From the IMG/VR virus record IMGVR_UViG_3300001815_000318, positions 1 to 26,666 of that record: a stretch of 26,666 nucleotides of DNA. One strand, written 5' to 3'. The notes beneath the pieces were generated by a model. That model did not search any database and was not told the DNA's origin. It saw nothing but the letters and a program-made list of their open reading frames with translations. The position numbers and the translations under genes are program-made. This document shows positions 1 to 7,781 of the stretch, piece by piece. The stretch comes from a virus. Each line of letters starts with the position of its first letter. The first letter of the stretch is position 1.

Positions 1-795
1 TCACCGGCTGGAGTCCGTAATCGAGAAAGAACCTGTCGTCGGATTGAACTCGGCGACCGCTCGGGATGGTCGACCGTCAGGCCATCGCCCGCCAAGTTGC
101 CGCTTAGGATGCAAACTGCGAACGTGCTCCTCGACGAGCCCTCGCAGGACGTTGAAGAACGTGATCCCACGCTCGAACCGGTAATGGAACTCCGGCCACG
201 TGACAAGCTTGGCGTTGCCACCATTCCGATGTCGCAGCCGAATGCCATCCGTCCACACGACGTAGTCCGCGTGGGCGTACCCATTGCGCAGATCTGGGTC
301 GAACGCATCGCGAAACACTTCGGCCAATCCGTGCAAACCAAGCGTCTTGGCGTGCCCCGCAAGATCCCGCAGCACTTTGTTTGCGTTTGGAGCAATCACG
401 TTGCCCGTGCGCCGGTGCACATCAACCAGATCCTGGAACGGCCAGAGGTTGTAGAAGCCACCCTCGGCCACTCTGAGCATGTTCTTCGGAATCTCATAGA
501 AGCCGCTTGCCTCCGACATGTGGCAATAGAATGCCAAGGCGATTCTTGCCTTGAGCGGGGTCAATTCGCCTTCGTTGAGGAAGGCGATGTATTCGTCGAA
601 GGCTTGCTGCGCTTCAATCGCGGTATTCCAGCCGGGATCTTGCGCACCTCGGAATTCCGGTATGAGCGAGAATACGAACTGAAGTTCGTTCGCCGCACGT
701 GCCTGGTCGAACAGCGCGCGAAGTGCGCCTTCGGCCTTCTCGAAGAAGGCCGCATTCTCCTTGGCCATCGTCGCGGCCGCTTTGGTCTCGTCCAT
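1..795 (-). CDS. HEPN-like protein with RNxxxH motif (264 aa)
   Basis: The reading frame is complete, with its ATG at 793-795 and its TGA on the first three bases of the window. I do not recognise the family. The protein is mostly helical in composition, has no signal peptide or membrane segment, and contains R170-N171-x3-H175, which fits the Rx4-6H signature of HEPN ribonucleases and HEPN-like folds. It lies 11 bases downstream of the longer gene at 807-2498, which has the same motif, so the two are probably co-transcribed from the right. There is no strong Shine-Dalgarno sequence before the ATG, which suggests translation coupled to the upstream gene. A defence or toxin RNase role is inferred from the motif and context; a non-catalytic HEPN-like helical domain is the main alternative. 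Confidence 0.75.
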   Translation of the reverse strand: MDETKAAATMAKENAAFFEKAEGALRALFDQARAANELQFVFSLIPEFRGAQDPGWNTAIEAQQAFDEYIAFLNEGELTPLKARIALAFYCHMSEASGFYEIPKNMLRVAEGGFYNLWPFQDLVDVHRRTGNVIAPNANKVLRDLAGHAKTLGLHGLAEVFRDAFDPDLRNGYAHADYVVWTDGIRLRHRNGGNAKLVTWPEFHYRFERGITFFNVLRGLVEEHVRSLHPKRQLGGRWPDGRPSRAVAEFNPTTGSFSITDSSR

Positions 796-806
796 CGACA
801 GGCAGT

Positions 807-2498
807 CTACCGGACGAGTAGCGCAGCGACCACGGCCCCGATCGCACAGGCGATGGCGACGCCACCCGGATGCTTCAAAGGGTCCTCGTCGGAAGGGTAG
901 ACGAGTTCCGCATCAATCGCGTCGTGATGTGCTGCGTAGTTTCGAGCGATCACAAAGTTGACCAGTGTGGCCGCAGTATGGTCGGCAGTGTCGCTTCCAG
1001 AAGCAACCTCGCTGGGCGAGACCAGAGGCAGGCCCTGCGCTGGATCGAGGTCATGCAGCATCGCATGCTGCTTCAGAAGGTCCCGCGTGCGTTCCTGGGC
1101 GATACGAGACACTGCACCCGTTAGAGACCAGCGGCACAGCAGGTGATTGAGGGTGTCCTTGGCCAGATTCCGAATCTCAGGATACTTCGCCGACTGACGC
1201 CGTTCCCGATACTCATGCGATAGCACGCGTTCCGCATGCATCATGGTGAGGTTGAACTGCTCTATTCGCTCGGCCTGGCGGATGACCGCTTCGCTCTCCA
1301 TGAGGTCCCGGCCGCGCAGCTCTCGATGAAGCCGGTGACACGCGAGTACAAAGCGACGCAAGGGTCGGCTCCGCTGCCAGTTGTCCAATACCAGGCGACG
1401 GAGGCCCTCATTGTCAAGCGCCCCGATCTCAGGGATGGTGTTCTGGAATCGCTGGAGGTACATCAGCGCCGTACGCGGGAAGTCGCGCCGCGCCAGCTCC
1501 TCTTCTCGCGGGAGGGCGTCAATGAGACACGCCCACTCGTGCGCCTGACGCCCGTCGTACCAGAACTCGTCGAGGAAGTCCGTCGGTTGCCCGGTGATGC
1601 GCTCCAAATAGAGCACCGAGTACTCGATCTCCTGTCTGAGCAGTTCGAGGAGGGGACCGTGGTGGCGGGTCAGAGGCGAGAATCGCCCAGTCCAGTCTCG
1701 CCACATGACGAGAAGCGTGTCGCGGATGTCGCTCCGCATCTGGTCGTGCGTGAGCCCGAGACTGTGAGCAACGGCGCGCAGGGCGGTGTCGATGTCTTGC
1801 CAGGTGTGATCACGTGTAACGGAACCGAGGACCGTGCGCATCCGCGAGAGCCACTCGAACGCCGAGTACCGCGCCTGCCACTTGTGGTTCAGCGCCTTAG
1901 CTCTGGCGTCGGCGAACCTGAGCCATGTGTCCCGCGATCTCGCGACCACTTCGGCGAGGTCTTCGGTAATCGTGATGGCGCTGGTCATGGAGAAGAGGTA
2001 GTCCGCAAGCTCGAACACCTGCCAGTAGGCGAAGTAGTCCATCCACAGCCGGATCTCTTGGTTGTGGCGCGGGTGCCGGACGGGCGGTGGAAGGACCGCG
2101 GGCTTCCCCGGGTCGAGAGCATTCGCCCTGGAGGTCTGGGCGAGCGGGTCGTCGGGGTCGTCAAGGAAATAGACCCACCAGTTGGACCGATCCTGGGGAG
2201 GCAGTGATGCCATCGCCTCCGCGTAGAGCGAAAGCGCCCACCGGTCATCTTCGGGGCACGTATCGACGCCGCTCATCGAAAGCTGGGGGTAGTCGCGCCA
2301 CGACATGAACGCCGATTCTGGCAGTCTGACGCGCAGGACCGGCGTCACCCAGCCGAGCGCGACGATTCGCTCAAGCGTGGGCGAATGCGGCAGATCAAGG
2401 CCGCAGTCCTTCAGCAACGCCGCGAAGGCGGACCGATCGATCTGCGTGCCGGGAGCGTGGAGGTATCGACATCGTTGGTCACGGCTGCTGAGCTTCAC
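807..2498 (-). CDS. large HEPN-motif protein with C-terminal membrane anchor (563 aa)
   Basis: This is a long minus-strand frame starting at a GTG (2498) and ending with TAG at 807-809. I cannot name the family. The first ~500 residues are rich in Trp, Arg and acidic residues and look alpha-helical and cytosolic. Near the C-terminus R519-N520-x3-H524 fits the HEPN Rx4-6H signature, followed by a second His (H525). Residues ~545-562 are a run of Gly, Ala, Val, Ile and Leu ending in a single Arg, a plausible tail-anchor transmembrane helix. A membrane-tethered HEPN effector would resemble abortive-infection proteins, but this is inference. The GTG start lacks a good ribosome site, and the next in-frame Met is residue 65, so the N-terminus could be shorter. 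It probably heads a two-gene unit with the gene at 1-795. Confidence 0.75.
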   Translation of the reverse strand: MKLSSRDQRCRYLHAPGTQIDRSAFAALLKDCGLDLPHSPTLERIVALGWVTPVLRVRLPESAFMSWRDYPQLSMSGVDTCPEDDRWALSLYAEAMASLPPQDRSNWWVYFLDDPDDPLAQTSRANALDPGKPAVLPPPVRHPRHNQEIRLWMDYFAYWQVFELADYLFSMTSAITITEDLAEVVARSRDTWLRFADARAKALNHKWQARYSAFEWLSRMRTVLGSVTRDHTWQDIDTALRAVAHSLGLTHDQMRSDIRDTLLVMWRDWTGRFSPLTRHHGPLLELLRQEIEYSVLYLERITGQPTDFLDEFWYDGRQAHEWACLIDALPREEELARRDFPRTALMYLQRFQNTIPEIGALDNEGLRRLVLDNWQRSRPLRRFVLACHRLHRELRGRDLMESEAVIRQAERIEQFNLTMMHAERVLSHEYRERRQSAKYPEIRNLAKDTLNHLLCRWSLTGAVSRIAQERTRDLLKQHAMLHDLDPAQGLPLVSPSEVASGSDTADHTAATLVNFVIARNYAAHHDAIDAELVYPSDEDPLKHPGGVAIACAIGAVVAALLVR

Positions 2499-2516
2499 GG
2501 GAGTGCATCCTACCCC

Positions 2517-2618
2517 CTACTCGTCGTTTCGTTCGTTGTCGGCTACGACATGTTCGATCTCGTCCTCTGAGAACCAGAAGGCACATGATGCCTCGCGCAG
2601 ATCACGCATCCACGGCAT
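2517..2618 (-). pseudogene. 33-codon ORF or surviving 3' end of a gene cut by the recombinase island
   Basis: A minus-strand frame runs from an ATG at 2618 to a TAG at 2517, 18 bases upstream of the GTG of the HEPN-motif gene. Its product is Trp/Phe/Cys-containing in the first half and very acidic at the end, which looks more like the tail of a real protein than like random GC-rich frame. The frame stays open leftwards on the minus strand through the recombinase leader, but there its composition becomes Arg/Pro/Ser-rich like a shadow frame. Either it is a tiny gene (for example an acidic antitoxin for the HEPN pair) or the remnant of a gene interrupted near 2620-2640. I cannot distinguish these. 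Confidence 0.3.
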
Positions 2619-2625
2619 AGATAAC

Positions 2626-2648
2626 CCGAGACACGACCTCTGTCTCGG
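2626..2648. repeat. perfect 8-bp inverted repeat, 7-nt loop, in recombinase-island leader
   Basis: CCGAGACA (2626-2633) is followed after CGACCTC by TGTCTCGG (2641-2648). It sits 8 bases before the first gene of the recombinase island. It could be a recombinase or regulator binding site, or an RNA hairpin covering the leader. The GGAG that serves the ATG at 2657 begins inside the right arm, so folding could limit translation. Confidence 0.6.
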
Positions 2649-2654
2649 AGTCTC
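2643..2654 (+). repeat. 12-bp direct repeat, copy 1 (TCTCGGAGTCTC)
   Basis: The same 12 bases recur exactly at 2877-2888. This copy lies just upstream of the ATG at 2657 and supplies its GGAG ribosome-binding motif. Confidence 0.6.
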
Positions 2655-2656
2655 CC

Positions 2657-2866
2657 ATGCCCACCGGCCGCAACCCCGACCAGATGACCGCTGAAGAGCG
2701 GCGCCGCGAGATCTCGGGCATCCTCGCGGCGGGCGTGCTGCACGCAGTTCGGCAGTCCAGGCGCCGAGGCGGCGAAGGCTCCGACGACTCGTCAGATTCT
2801 CGCGACAGTCGACTTGAACTCGGCGCGGACTCACCGCTCAGTGTGGCTCCGCGCACCGCGGGTTAG
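2657..2866 (+). CDS. small recombinase-island protein (69 aa)
   Basis: This is a short basic, Arg/Ser/Asp-rich protein that starts at ATG 2657, with GGAG 6 bases upstream. The N-terminal stretch with a TAEERRRE motif followed by a hydrophobic I-L-A-A-G-V-L patch is what I recall for small proteins encoded immediately before DUF2924 and serine recombinase genes in planctomycetes. The C-terminal half is low complexity and probably unstructured. It is bracketed by the two copies of the 12-bp repeat. Its function is unknown; a role in regulation or as a recombinase accessory factor is inferred from position only. Confidence 0.6.
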   Translation: MPTGRNPDQMTAEERRREISGILAAGVLHAVRQSRRRGGEGSDDSSDSRDSRLELGADSPLSVAPRTAG

Positions 2867-2876
2867 CGGCCGCGGA

Positions 2877-2888
2877 TCTCGGAGTCTC
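2877..2888 (+). repeat. 12-bp direct repeat, copy 2 (TCTCGGAGTCTC)
   Basis: This exact copy of 2643-2654 lies 16 bases upstream of the start of the DUF2924 gene. A strong AAAGGAG ribosome site follows at 2892-2898. Confidence 0.6.
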
Positions 2889-2904
2889 ACGAAAGGAGCC
2901 ATAT

Positions 2905-3408
2905 ATGCCTGGCGACATCGCGAAAGAGATCGACGCCCTGCAGCAGATGACCACCAGCGAGTTGGCCGAGCGATACCAGCAGTTGCACGGTCAGCCCGTC
3001 CGCACCCGGCACCGCGCCTACCTCATTCGGAAAGTCGCGTGGCGGATCCAAGCCAACGCCGAGGGTGATCTCTCGGAGCGCGCGCGACGGCGGGCGGCTG
3101 AGCTTGCCAACGACTCCGACGTGCGCGTCATGCCGCCGAAGACGACGATCGAGCCGCCTGACGCGGACACGATCCAGGTGACTCGCGAACTCCGCAATGG
3201 CGAGCACAACGACCCGCGAATTCCCCCGCCGGGCTCGGCGATCGTCCGCGAGTACAAAGGGCGCAAGATCCGGGTGATCGTCCTGGCCGATCACGAGGGC
3301 TTCGAGTTCGAGGGCGAGCGCTTCCGAACGCTCTCGGCCATCGCGAGGAGGGTGACCGACAGCCACGTCAACGGATTCCGGTTCTTCCGGCTCGGGAGCA
3401 AGCGATGA
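2905..3408 (+). CDS. DUF2924 family protein (167 aa)
   Basis: The start at ATG 2905 is set by AAAGGAG at 2892-2898, 6 bases away. The N-terminal ~60 residues (short helix with T-S-E-L-A-E-R-Y, then a conserved R-T-R-H-R-A-Y-L-I-R-K segment and W-R-I-Q-A) match my memory of DUF2924, a family encoded next to serine recombinases in planctomycetes and proteobacterial prophages. The C-terminal half has a beta-rich segment with Y-K-G-R-K-I-R-V and F-E-F-E-G-E-R-F, typical of the tail domain of this family. Its TGA overlaps the recombinase ATG (ATGA), so the two are translationally coupled. No biochemical function is established to my knowledge; a recombination directionality or accessory role is a reasonable guess. 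Confidence 0.85.
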   Translation: MPGDIAKEIDALQQMTTSELAERYQQLHGQPVRTRHRAYLIRKVAWRIQANAEGDLSERARRRAAELANDSDVRVMPPKTTIEPPDADTIQVTRELRNGEHNDPRIPPPGSAIVREYKGRKIRVIVLADHEGFEFEGERFRTLSAIARRVTDSHVNGFRFFRLGSKR

Positions 3409-4979
3409 GCCGACGCGGCGAAGCGAAGGAGTCCCCGCCGACGCCGATCCGGTGCGCGATCTACACGCGGAAGTCGAGCGACGAAGGACTCGACCAGGAG
3501 TTCAACTCCCTCGACGCCCAGCGGGAGAGCGCCGAGGCGTTCGTCGCCAGCCAGCGGGCCGAGGGCTGGGAGGTCAACCCCGAGCGATACGACGACGGCG
3601 GCTTCTCAGGCGGCACGATGGAGCGTCCCGCGCTCGACCGCCTGCTCCGTGACATCGAGGCCGGGAAGGTCGACTGCGTGGTGGTCTACAAGGTCGATCG
3701 GCTCAGCCGATCGCTGATGGACTTCTCGAGGATCATGGAGACCTTCGAGAAAGCGGGCGTGTCGTTCGTGTCGGTCACCCAGCAGTTCAACACGACCCAT
3801 TCGATGGGACGCCTGACGCTGAACATCCTGCTGTCGTTCGCCCAGTTCGAGCGTGAGATCATCGGGGAACGGATCCGGGACAAGGTCGCCGCCCAGAAGC
3901 GCAAGGGCAAGTGGACCGGCGGCGTGCCCGTGCTCGGCTATGACGTCGATCGGTCCGGCCCCAGCCCACGGCTGGTGATCAACGATCGTGAGGCCCGGCG
4001 GACGCGGGCCATCTTCAAGCTGTACCTCGAGTTGGGTTCGCTGCTGCCGGTCGTCAAGGAACTGCGGCACCGGGAGTGGAAGAGCAAGAAGCGAACCACG
4101 ACAAAGGGAACGGCCGTTGGCGGCCGGCCGTTCGACAAGGCCACGCTGTACGCGCTGCTGCGAAACCCGATCGTCACCGGCAAGATCACGCACAAGGGCG
4201 AGGTCTACGACGGGGAGCACGAGGCGATCGTCGATCAGGATCTGTTCGACGAAGTCCAGGCCCTCCTTTCGCTCAACGGGCGAACGGGCGGCCCCGAGAC
4301 CCGGAACAAGTACGGAGCGATCCTGCGAGGACTTCTACGCTGCCGCGGCTGTGACAAGTCGATGACCCACACGTTCTGCGGCGGCAAGAAGAAGCACTTC
4401 TACAGGTACTACCGGTGCATCGGCGCGATCAAGAACGGAGCCGACACATGCTCGGCCGGGACGCTGCCCGCTGAGGAGATCGAGAAGCTGGTCATTGACG
4501 AGGTGCGGGGGCTCTCGACTGATTCCGTGCTGCTCGACCAAGTCCTTGCCGAAGCTCAAGCAACGATCGAGACCGAGCGGGTAACGCTCGACTCCGAGCG
4601 GAGCGAACTTCGAAGGGCTGTGGGCGAGAGCCACCGGGCGCTTCGCCGGCTGATCGAGAAGCGGCAGGCCACGAGCGAGGTGACGGCGCGAATCGCTCAG
4701 CTCAACGAGCAGATCGTTGACGCTGAACGGCGTCTCCCGATTCTGGACGCCCGGCTGGCGGAACTCGACCGCGAGTCGATCACGCGCTGCGAGGCGGAAG
4801 CCGTGTTCTCCGACTTTGATGCGGTGTGGAAGAATCTCAGCCCGAAGGAGCAAGCACGGCTGATCGCGCTGCTGGTGGCACGCGTGGAGTACGACGGCGA
4901 GGCCGGCACCGTGTCGGTGACGTTCCGCCCCAACGGCATCAGCTCGCTCGTGAAGGCCCGGCTGGAGGTCGCAGCATGA
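3405..4979 (+). CDS. large serine recombinase (524 aa)
   Basis: This is a site-specific DNA recombinase of the resolvase/invertase superfamily. The catalytic domain (~residues 16-165) begins with a Y-T-R-K-S-S-D-E motif containing the nucleophilic serine and includes V-D-R-L-S-R-S and the E-R-E-I-I-G-E-R-I-R-D-K segment at the start of the long E helix. The recombinase domain (~170-285) has G-Y-D-V and the L-R-N-P-I-V-T-G-K motif. A zinc-ribbon domain follows, with C-R-G-C and two later Cys (~310-355). A coiled coil (~385-480) leads into the C-terminus. Length is normal for large serine integrases. It overlaps both the DUF2924 gene and the downstream HTH gene by ATGA. It is the only obvious recombinase in the window and the likely integrase of this island; attachment sites were not identified. 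Confidence 0.95.
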   Translation: MSRRGEAKESPPTPIRCAIYTRKSSDEGLDQEFNSLDAQRESAEAFVASQRAEGWEVNPERYDDGGFSGGTMERPALDRLLRDIEAGKVDCVVVYKVDRLSRSLMDFSRIMETFEKAGVSFVSVTQQFNTTHSMGRLTLNILLSFAQFEREIIGERIRDKVAAQKRKGKWTGGVPVLGYDVDRSGPSPRLVINDREARRTRAIFKLYLELGSLLPVVKELRHREWKSKKRTTTKGTAVGGRPFDKATLYALLRNPIVTGKITHKGEVYDGEHEAIVDQDLFDEVQALLSLNGRTGGPETRNKYGAILRGLLRCRGCDKSMTHTFCGGKKKHFYRYYRCIGAIKNGADTCSAGTLPAEEIEKLVIDEVRGLSTDSVLLDQVLAEAQATIETERVTLDSERSELRRAVGESHRALRRLIEKRQATSEVTARIAQLNEQIVDAERRLPILDARLAELDRESITRCEAEAVFSDFDAVWKNLSPKEQARLIALLVARVEYDGEAGTVSVTFRPNGISSLVKARLEVAA

Positions 4980-5437
4980 CCACGGTGACCAGACGCGTTG
5001 ACTTCGGATTCAAGGGGAAACGGAAGCGGGCAATCCGCGACCCTGGGCCCGCGAGCGAGGGACCGTCCGGCCGCGTCCCGAGGATCTCGAAGCTGATGGC
5101 CCTGGCGATCCGCTTCGACGGCCTGCTGCGGGACGGCATCGTGTCGAGCCAGTCGGAACTGGCGGAGCTGGCACAGGTCTCACAGCCGCGGATGACGCAG
5201 ATCATGAACCTGCTGCACCTGGCGCCGGATATCCAGGAGGAGATCCTGTTCATGGAGCCGATTGAGGAGGGGCGGGATCCGGTGACGGAAAGGGACCTGC
5301 GTTCGGTGGCCTCAATCAGTACTTGGGATGCTCAGAGGAGTCGGTGGCGGGCTCTGGCTTGCGGTCCATATCCGGAACTCGGGCCGCACATCCGCGAAAA
5401 CGCGACGGGTGGTGCCGGAGTGTACAATGACCACTAG
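4976..5437 (+). CDS. ParB/KorB-like HTH protein of recombinase island (153 aa)
   Basis: The ATG at 4976 overlaps the recombinase TGA as ATGA. The N-terminal 30 residues are basic. Residues ~50-90 contain a helix-turn-helix of the ParB/KorB sort, with S-Q-S-E-L-A-E-L-A-Q-V-S-Q-P-R-M-T-Q-I as helices 2-3, followed by an acidic stretch and E-R-D-L-R. I recall similar short HTH proteins immediately after planctomycete serine recombinases. The last ~30 residues look degenerate (Gly/Asn-rich), and the natural end may have been replaced when the methyltransferase locus was inserted just downstream. The role is probably DNA binding at the recombinase operon or att site. Confidence 0.75.
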   Translation: MTTVTRRVDFGFKGKRKRAIRDPGPASEGPSGRVPRISKLMALAIRFDGLLRDGIVSSQSELAELAQVSQPRMTQIMNLLHLAPDIQEEILFMEPIEEGRDPVTERDLRSVASISTWDAQRSRWRALACGPYPELGPHIRENATGGAGVYNDH

Positions 5438-5474
5438 CAGTGGACGCCTCCAGAACGCAAACGCAAGGGAACGC

Positions 5475-6800
5475 ATGGCGAGGAAGGGTCAGCTCCAGTT
5501 CGTGGATCTCTTCGCCGGTCTCGGCGGGTTCCATGCTGGACTAGAGCGACTCGGCCACCGGTGCGTCCTCGCTTGCGAGAAGGACGAGCGTCTCCGGGAG
5601 CTCTACCGCCAGAACTATGGCATGGAACCTGTCGGCGACATTCGCGATCTAGACGTCGATGATGTCCCGCGGCACGACATTCTGTGCGCGGGTTTCCCGT
5701 GCCAACCATTCTCCAAAGCTGGTGAGCAACTTGGCTTGGTCTGTGAGCGCGACGGGGATCTATTCGAGGAAATCCTGAGAATCTTGGATCACCGGCGTCC
5801 GAAGTGGCTCGTTCTGGAGAACGTAGCGAACCTGCTCAGGCATGATGCCGGCGACACCTACACCTGGATGAAGGACGAGTTGGCTTCCCTCGGGTACGAG
5901 GTCGATGAACGTGTCCTATCTCCACATCGATACGGAATCCCACAGATCCGAGAGCGGGCTTTCATTGTTGGTTCACTCGACGGCCTTGAGCAGTTTTACT
6001 GGCCTGAGCCTCACGACACGCGCCCAGACATCCGAAGCGTGCTCGATCACAAGCCTGCCGAAGCACGCCGCATACCCGATCAATACTTGGATTGCCTGAA
6101 CGTCTGGCAGGAGTTTCTCGATCGCATTCCGGCTGAAGAGCCTCTCCCGTCATTCCCCATCTGGACGTTCGAGTTCGGCGCAACGTACCCGTACTCCGGG
6201 CCACCGCCACTGCTCAGAGATCCTCGCTATCTCGCCAGGACACGAGGGTCCTTCGGGCAATCGCTCAAGGGGCTCTCAGAGGCTGAAAGACGCCAGCGAC
6301 TTCCCAGCTATGCCCGCGGCTCTGCTCCGTTTCCCAAGTGGAAACAGACGTTCATTGCGCAAAACCGAGCGTTCTTTGAGAGGCATCGCCGAAGACTAAA
6401 GCCTTGGCTTAAGAAGCTTGAACCATTCACCCCCAGCCTTCAAAAACTTGAGTGGAACTGTAAGGGCGAAGTGCGCCGACTAGACAACCACGTCCTTCAA
6501 TTCCGTGCATCAGGTGTGCGGGTTAAGCGGTCGAACTGGGCACCTGCCCTTGTGGCCATGACGACGACACAGGTACCCGTGATTACCTGGGAGCACCGGT
6601 ACATGACCGTTCGAGAATGCTCGCGACTTCAGGGACTTGGCGAGATCGACCTGTCACAATTGAGTTCGACGAGTGCATACAGAGCAATTGGCAATGCTGT
6701 CAGTGCGGACATTGTCGAGATGATTTGTGCCGCGTTGCTCAAGACTGGAAACCAAGGACGGACTCCCGTCCGGGAACACTCCCGCTTAGTGGGAGCGTGA
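5475..6800 (+). CDS. DNA (cytosine-5-)-methyltransferase of R-M locus (441 aa)
   Basis: It transfers a methyl group from S-adenosylmethionine to C5 of cytosine. All signature motifs are visible: motif I D-L-F-A-G-L-G-G (11-18), motif IV with P-C-Q (catalytic C76), motif VI E-N-V (115-117), motif VIII Q-I-R-E-R-A (157-162), a long target-recognition region (~185-370), motif IX R-E-C-S-R-L-Q-G and motif X A-I-G-N-A-V. I chose ATG 5475, just before motif I, with AAGGGA 4 bases upstream; an in-frame ATG at 5427 would overlap the preceding gene by 11 bases and is possible. It converges on the DUF4420 nuclease gene with a 15-base tail overlap. It is clearly the self-protection arm of the restriction locus; its target sequence cannot be read from sequence. 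Base composition is more AT than the flanks. Confidence 0.95.
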   Translation: MARKGQLQFVDLFAGLGGFHAGLERLGHRCVLACEKDERLRELYRQNYGMEPVGDIRDLDVDDVPRHDILCAGFPCQPFSKAGEQLGLVCERDGDLFEEILRILDHRRPKWLVLENVANLLRHDAGDTYTWMKDELASLGYEVDERVLSPHRYGIPQIRERAFIVGSLDGLEQFYWPEPHDTRPDIRSVLDHKPAEARRIPDQYLDCLNVWQEFLDRIPAEEPLPSFPIWTFEFGATYPYSGPPPLLRDPRYLARTRGSFGQSLKGLSEAERRQRLPSYARGSAPFPKWKQTFIAQNRAFFERHRRRLKPWLKKLEPFTPSLQKLEWNCKGEVRRLDNHVLQFRASGVRVKRSNWAPALVAMTTTQVPVITWEHRYMTVRECSRLQGLGEIDLSQLSSTSAYRAIGNAVSADIVEMICAALLKTGNQGRTPVREHSRLVGA

Positions 6801-6803
6801 GTC
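6761..6803. terminator. nested inverted repeats at convergent gene ends (possible bidirectional terminator)
   Basis: Several short inverted repeats lie where the methyltransferase and the nuclease operon meet tail to tail: TCCCG/CGGGA (6764-6775), CACTCCC with GGGAGCG (6777-6783 and 6791-6797, one mismatch), and outer GACTC/GAGTC (6761-6765, 6799-6803). There is no U-tract on either strand, so factor-independent termination is uncertain. Confidence 0.3.
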
Positions 6804-7781
6804 GGTGCACGTTAGTGCAGCAGAAATCAGGCCAGCGGGCGTCGGGGGATCGCCTCGCCAAGCCTGTCCAAGGCTGAAATCCGATGTGAATCGAGCTCGG
6901 ATCACACCCGCTGGCAGATTGCCGATCTGAGGCACATCTCCAACCGGGTAAACCTCAAGGGTCGAGAGCGCCTTAGCCATATCAAAGCTGATCTCACGGG
7001 CCATCTGCCAATCTCTCCCGAGTGCCCGAATGCACTCTGCATCTATCCTCGCTTGGGAATCGGGCGCGAGCGCGAGAGCCCGATCCCAAAGTGTGCCGAC
7101 ACTGGTCCCTTGTGAGACCTGCTCCGTCATGATGGACACGAATGCCGCGGCGACGCCGGGGGGCGGAGATACTTGGCTCGACGCAAGTTCGTGTTGTCGC
7201 TGAACTGAGGTCGTCGCCTTGACATCCAGTCGCTCGGTCTCCGATCCAAAGTCGTACCGCGATCCCGAATGACTTCGCCAATGCTGTGCGAGGTACGCTG
7301 GATCTGGGCTGTGCACAATCAGAAGCAGTTCTGCCCAGAGACCGAGGATCTGGGCGTCACCGGCGTACGAGTAATCCCTGAAAAGATCAAGAAGCCTCTC
7401 GACCACCTCGCCGAGTGACTCCTGGTCTGCCTTCGTGCCATCAACCAGGACGCCACCGACAGCACGGATGAATAACGACACTGTCGCATCGTCTTGGACA
7501 AGGCACTCAAGAAGGCTGACGGTTTCCTCGTGAGTATCCCCGTCATCAATGGACACTCGAACCCCGTGTCGCACCCGCAGTAGTGGTAACGAGACTGCGG
7601 GATGACCATGTCGCTCGGCTGACGTCGCCAATAGAAAGGCAACCCCGCAGTGCGTGTTTCGTCCAATCCACCCGACTTCTTCGCCACCCGGAAGCGGACG
7701 AACGGTAAATCCAAACTGATCGTGCTCCGCCCTCGGCTGGATCGACTCGACTATCTGGATGAGCGAATCAAACGTGTTCAT
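6786..7781 (-). CDS. PD-(D/E)XK motif protein, DUF4420 family (331 aa)
   Basis: This is the candidate nuclease subunit of the restriction system. The ATG at 7781 overlaps the TGA of the Z1 gene (ATGA), which fixes the start. The nuclease core is at ~145-190: E151 in G-L-W-A-E-L-L-L, D177 in R-Y-D-F-G-S, and D186-V-K188 in L-D-V-K-A-T, giving the E...D...DxK pattern of the fold. The N-terminal half (strand-rich, ending with an H-E-E-T type motif and a long helix) and the F-R-D-Y spacer agree with DUF4420, a family I know from loci with Z1 and MORC-like ATPases. It would cleave DNA lacking the methylation made by the convergent methyltransferase. The 3' end overlaps that gene by 15 bases. Confidence 0.9.
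   Translation of the reverse strand: MNTFDSLIQIVESIQPRAEHDQFGFTVRPLPGGEEVGWIGRNTHCGVAFLLATSAERHGHPAVSLPLLRVRHGVRVSIDDGDTHEETVSLLECLVQDDATVSLFIRAVGGVLVDGTKADQESLGEVVERLLDLFRDYSYAGDAQILGLWAELLLIVHSPDPAYLAQHWRSHSGSRYDFGSETERLDVKATTSVQRQHELASSQVSPPPGVAAAFVSIMTEQVSQGTSVGTLWDRALALAPDSQARIDAECIRALGRDWQMAREISFDMAKALSTLEVYPVGDVPQIGNLPAGVIRARFTSDFSLGQAWRGDPPTPAGLISAALTCTDSRSH

Noticed and set aside
97-900. Long plus-strand frame of 267 codons
   Set aside because: It runs antisense to the HEPN-motif gene and has no ribosome site or recognisable motif.
1236-2207. Plus-strand frame of 323 codons
   Set aside because: It is an antisense shadow of the 563-aa protein; composition is Val/Arg/Glu/Pro-rich as expected from reversed GC-rich codons.
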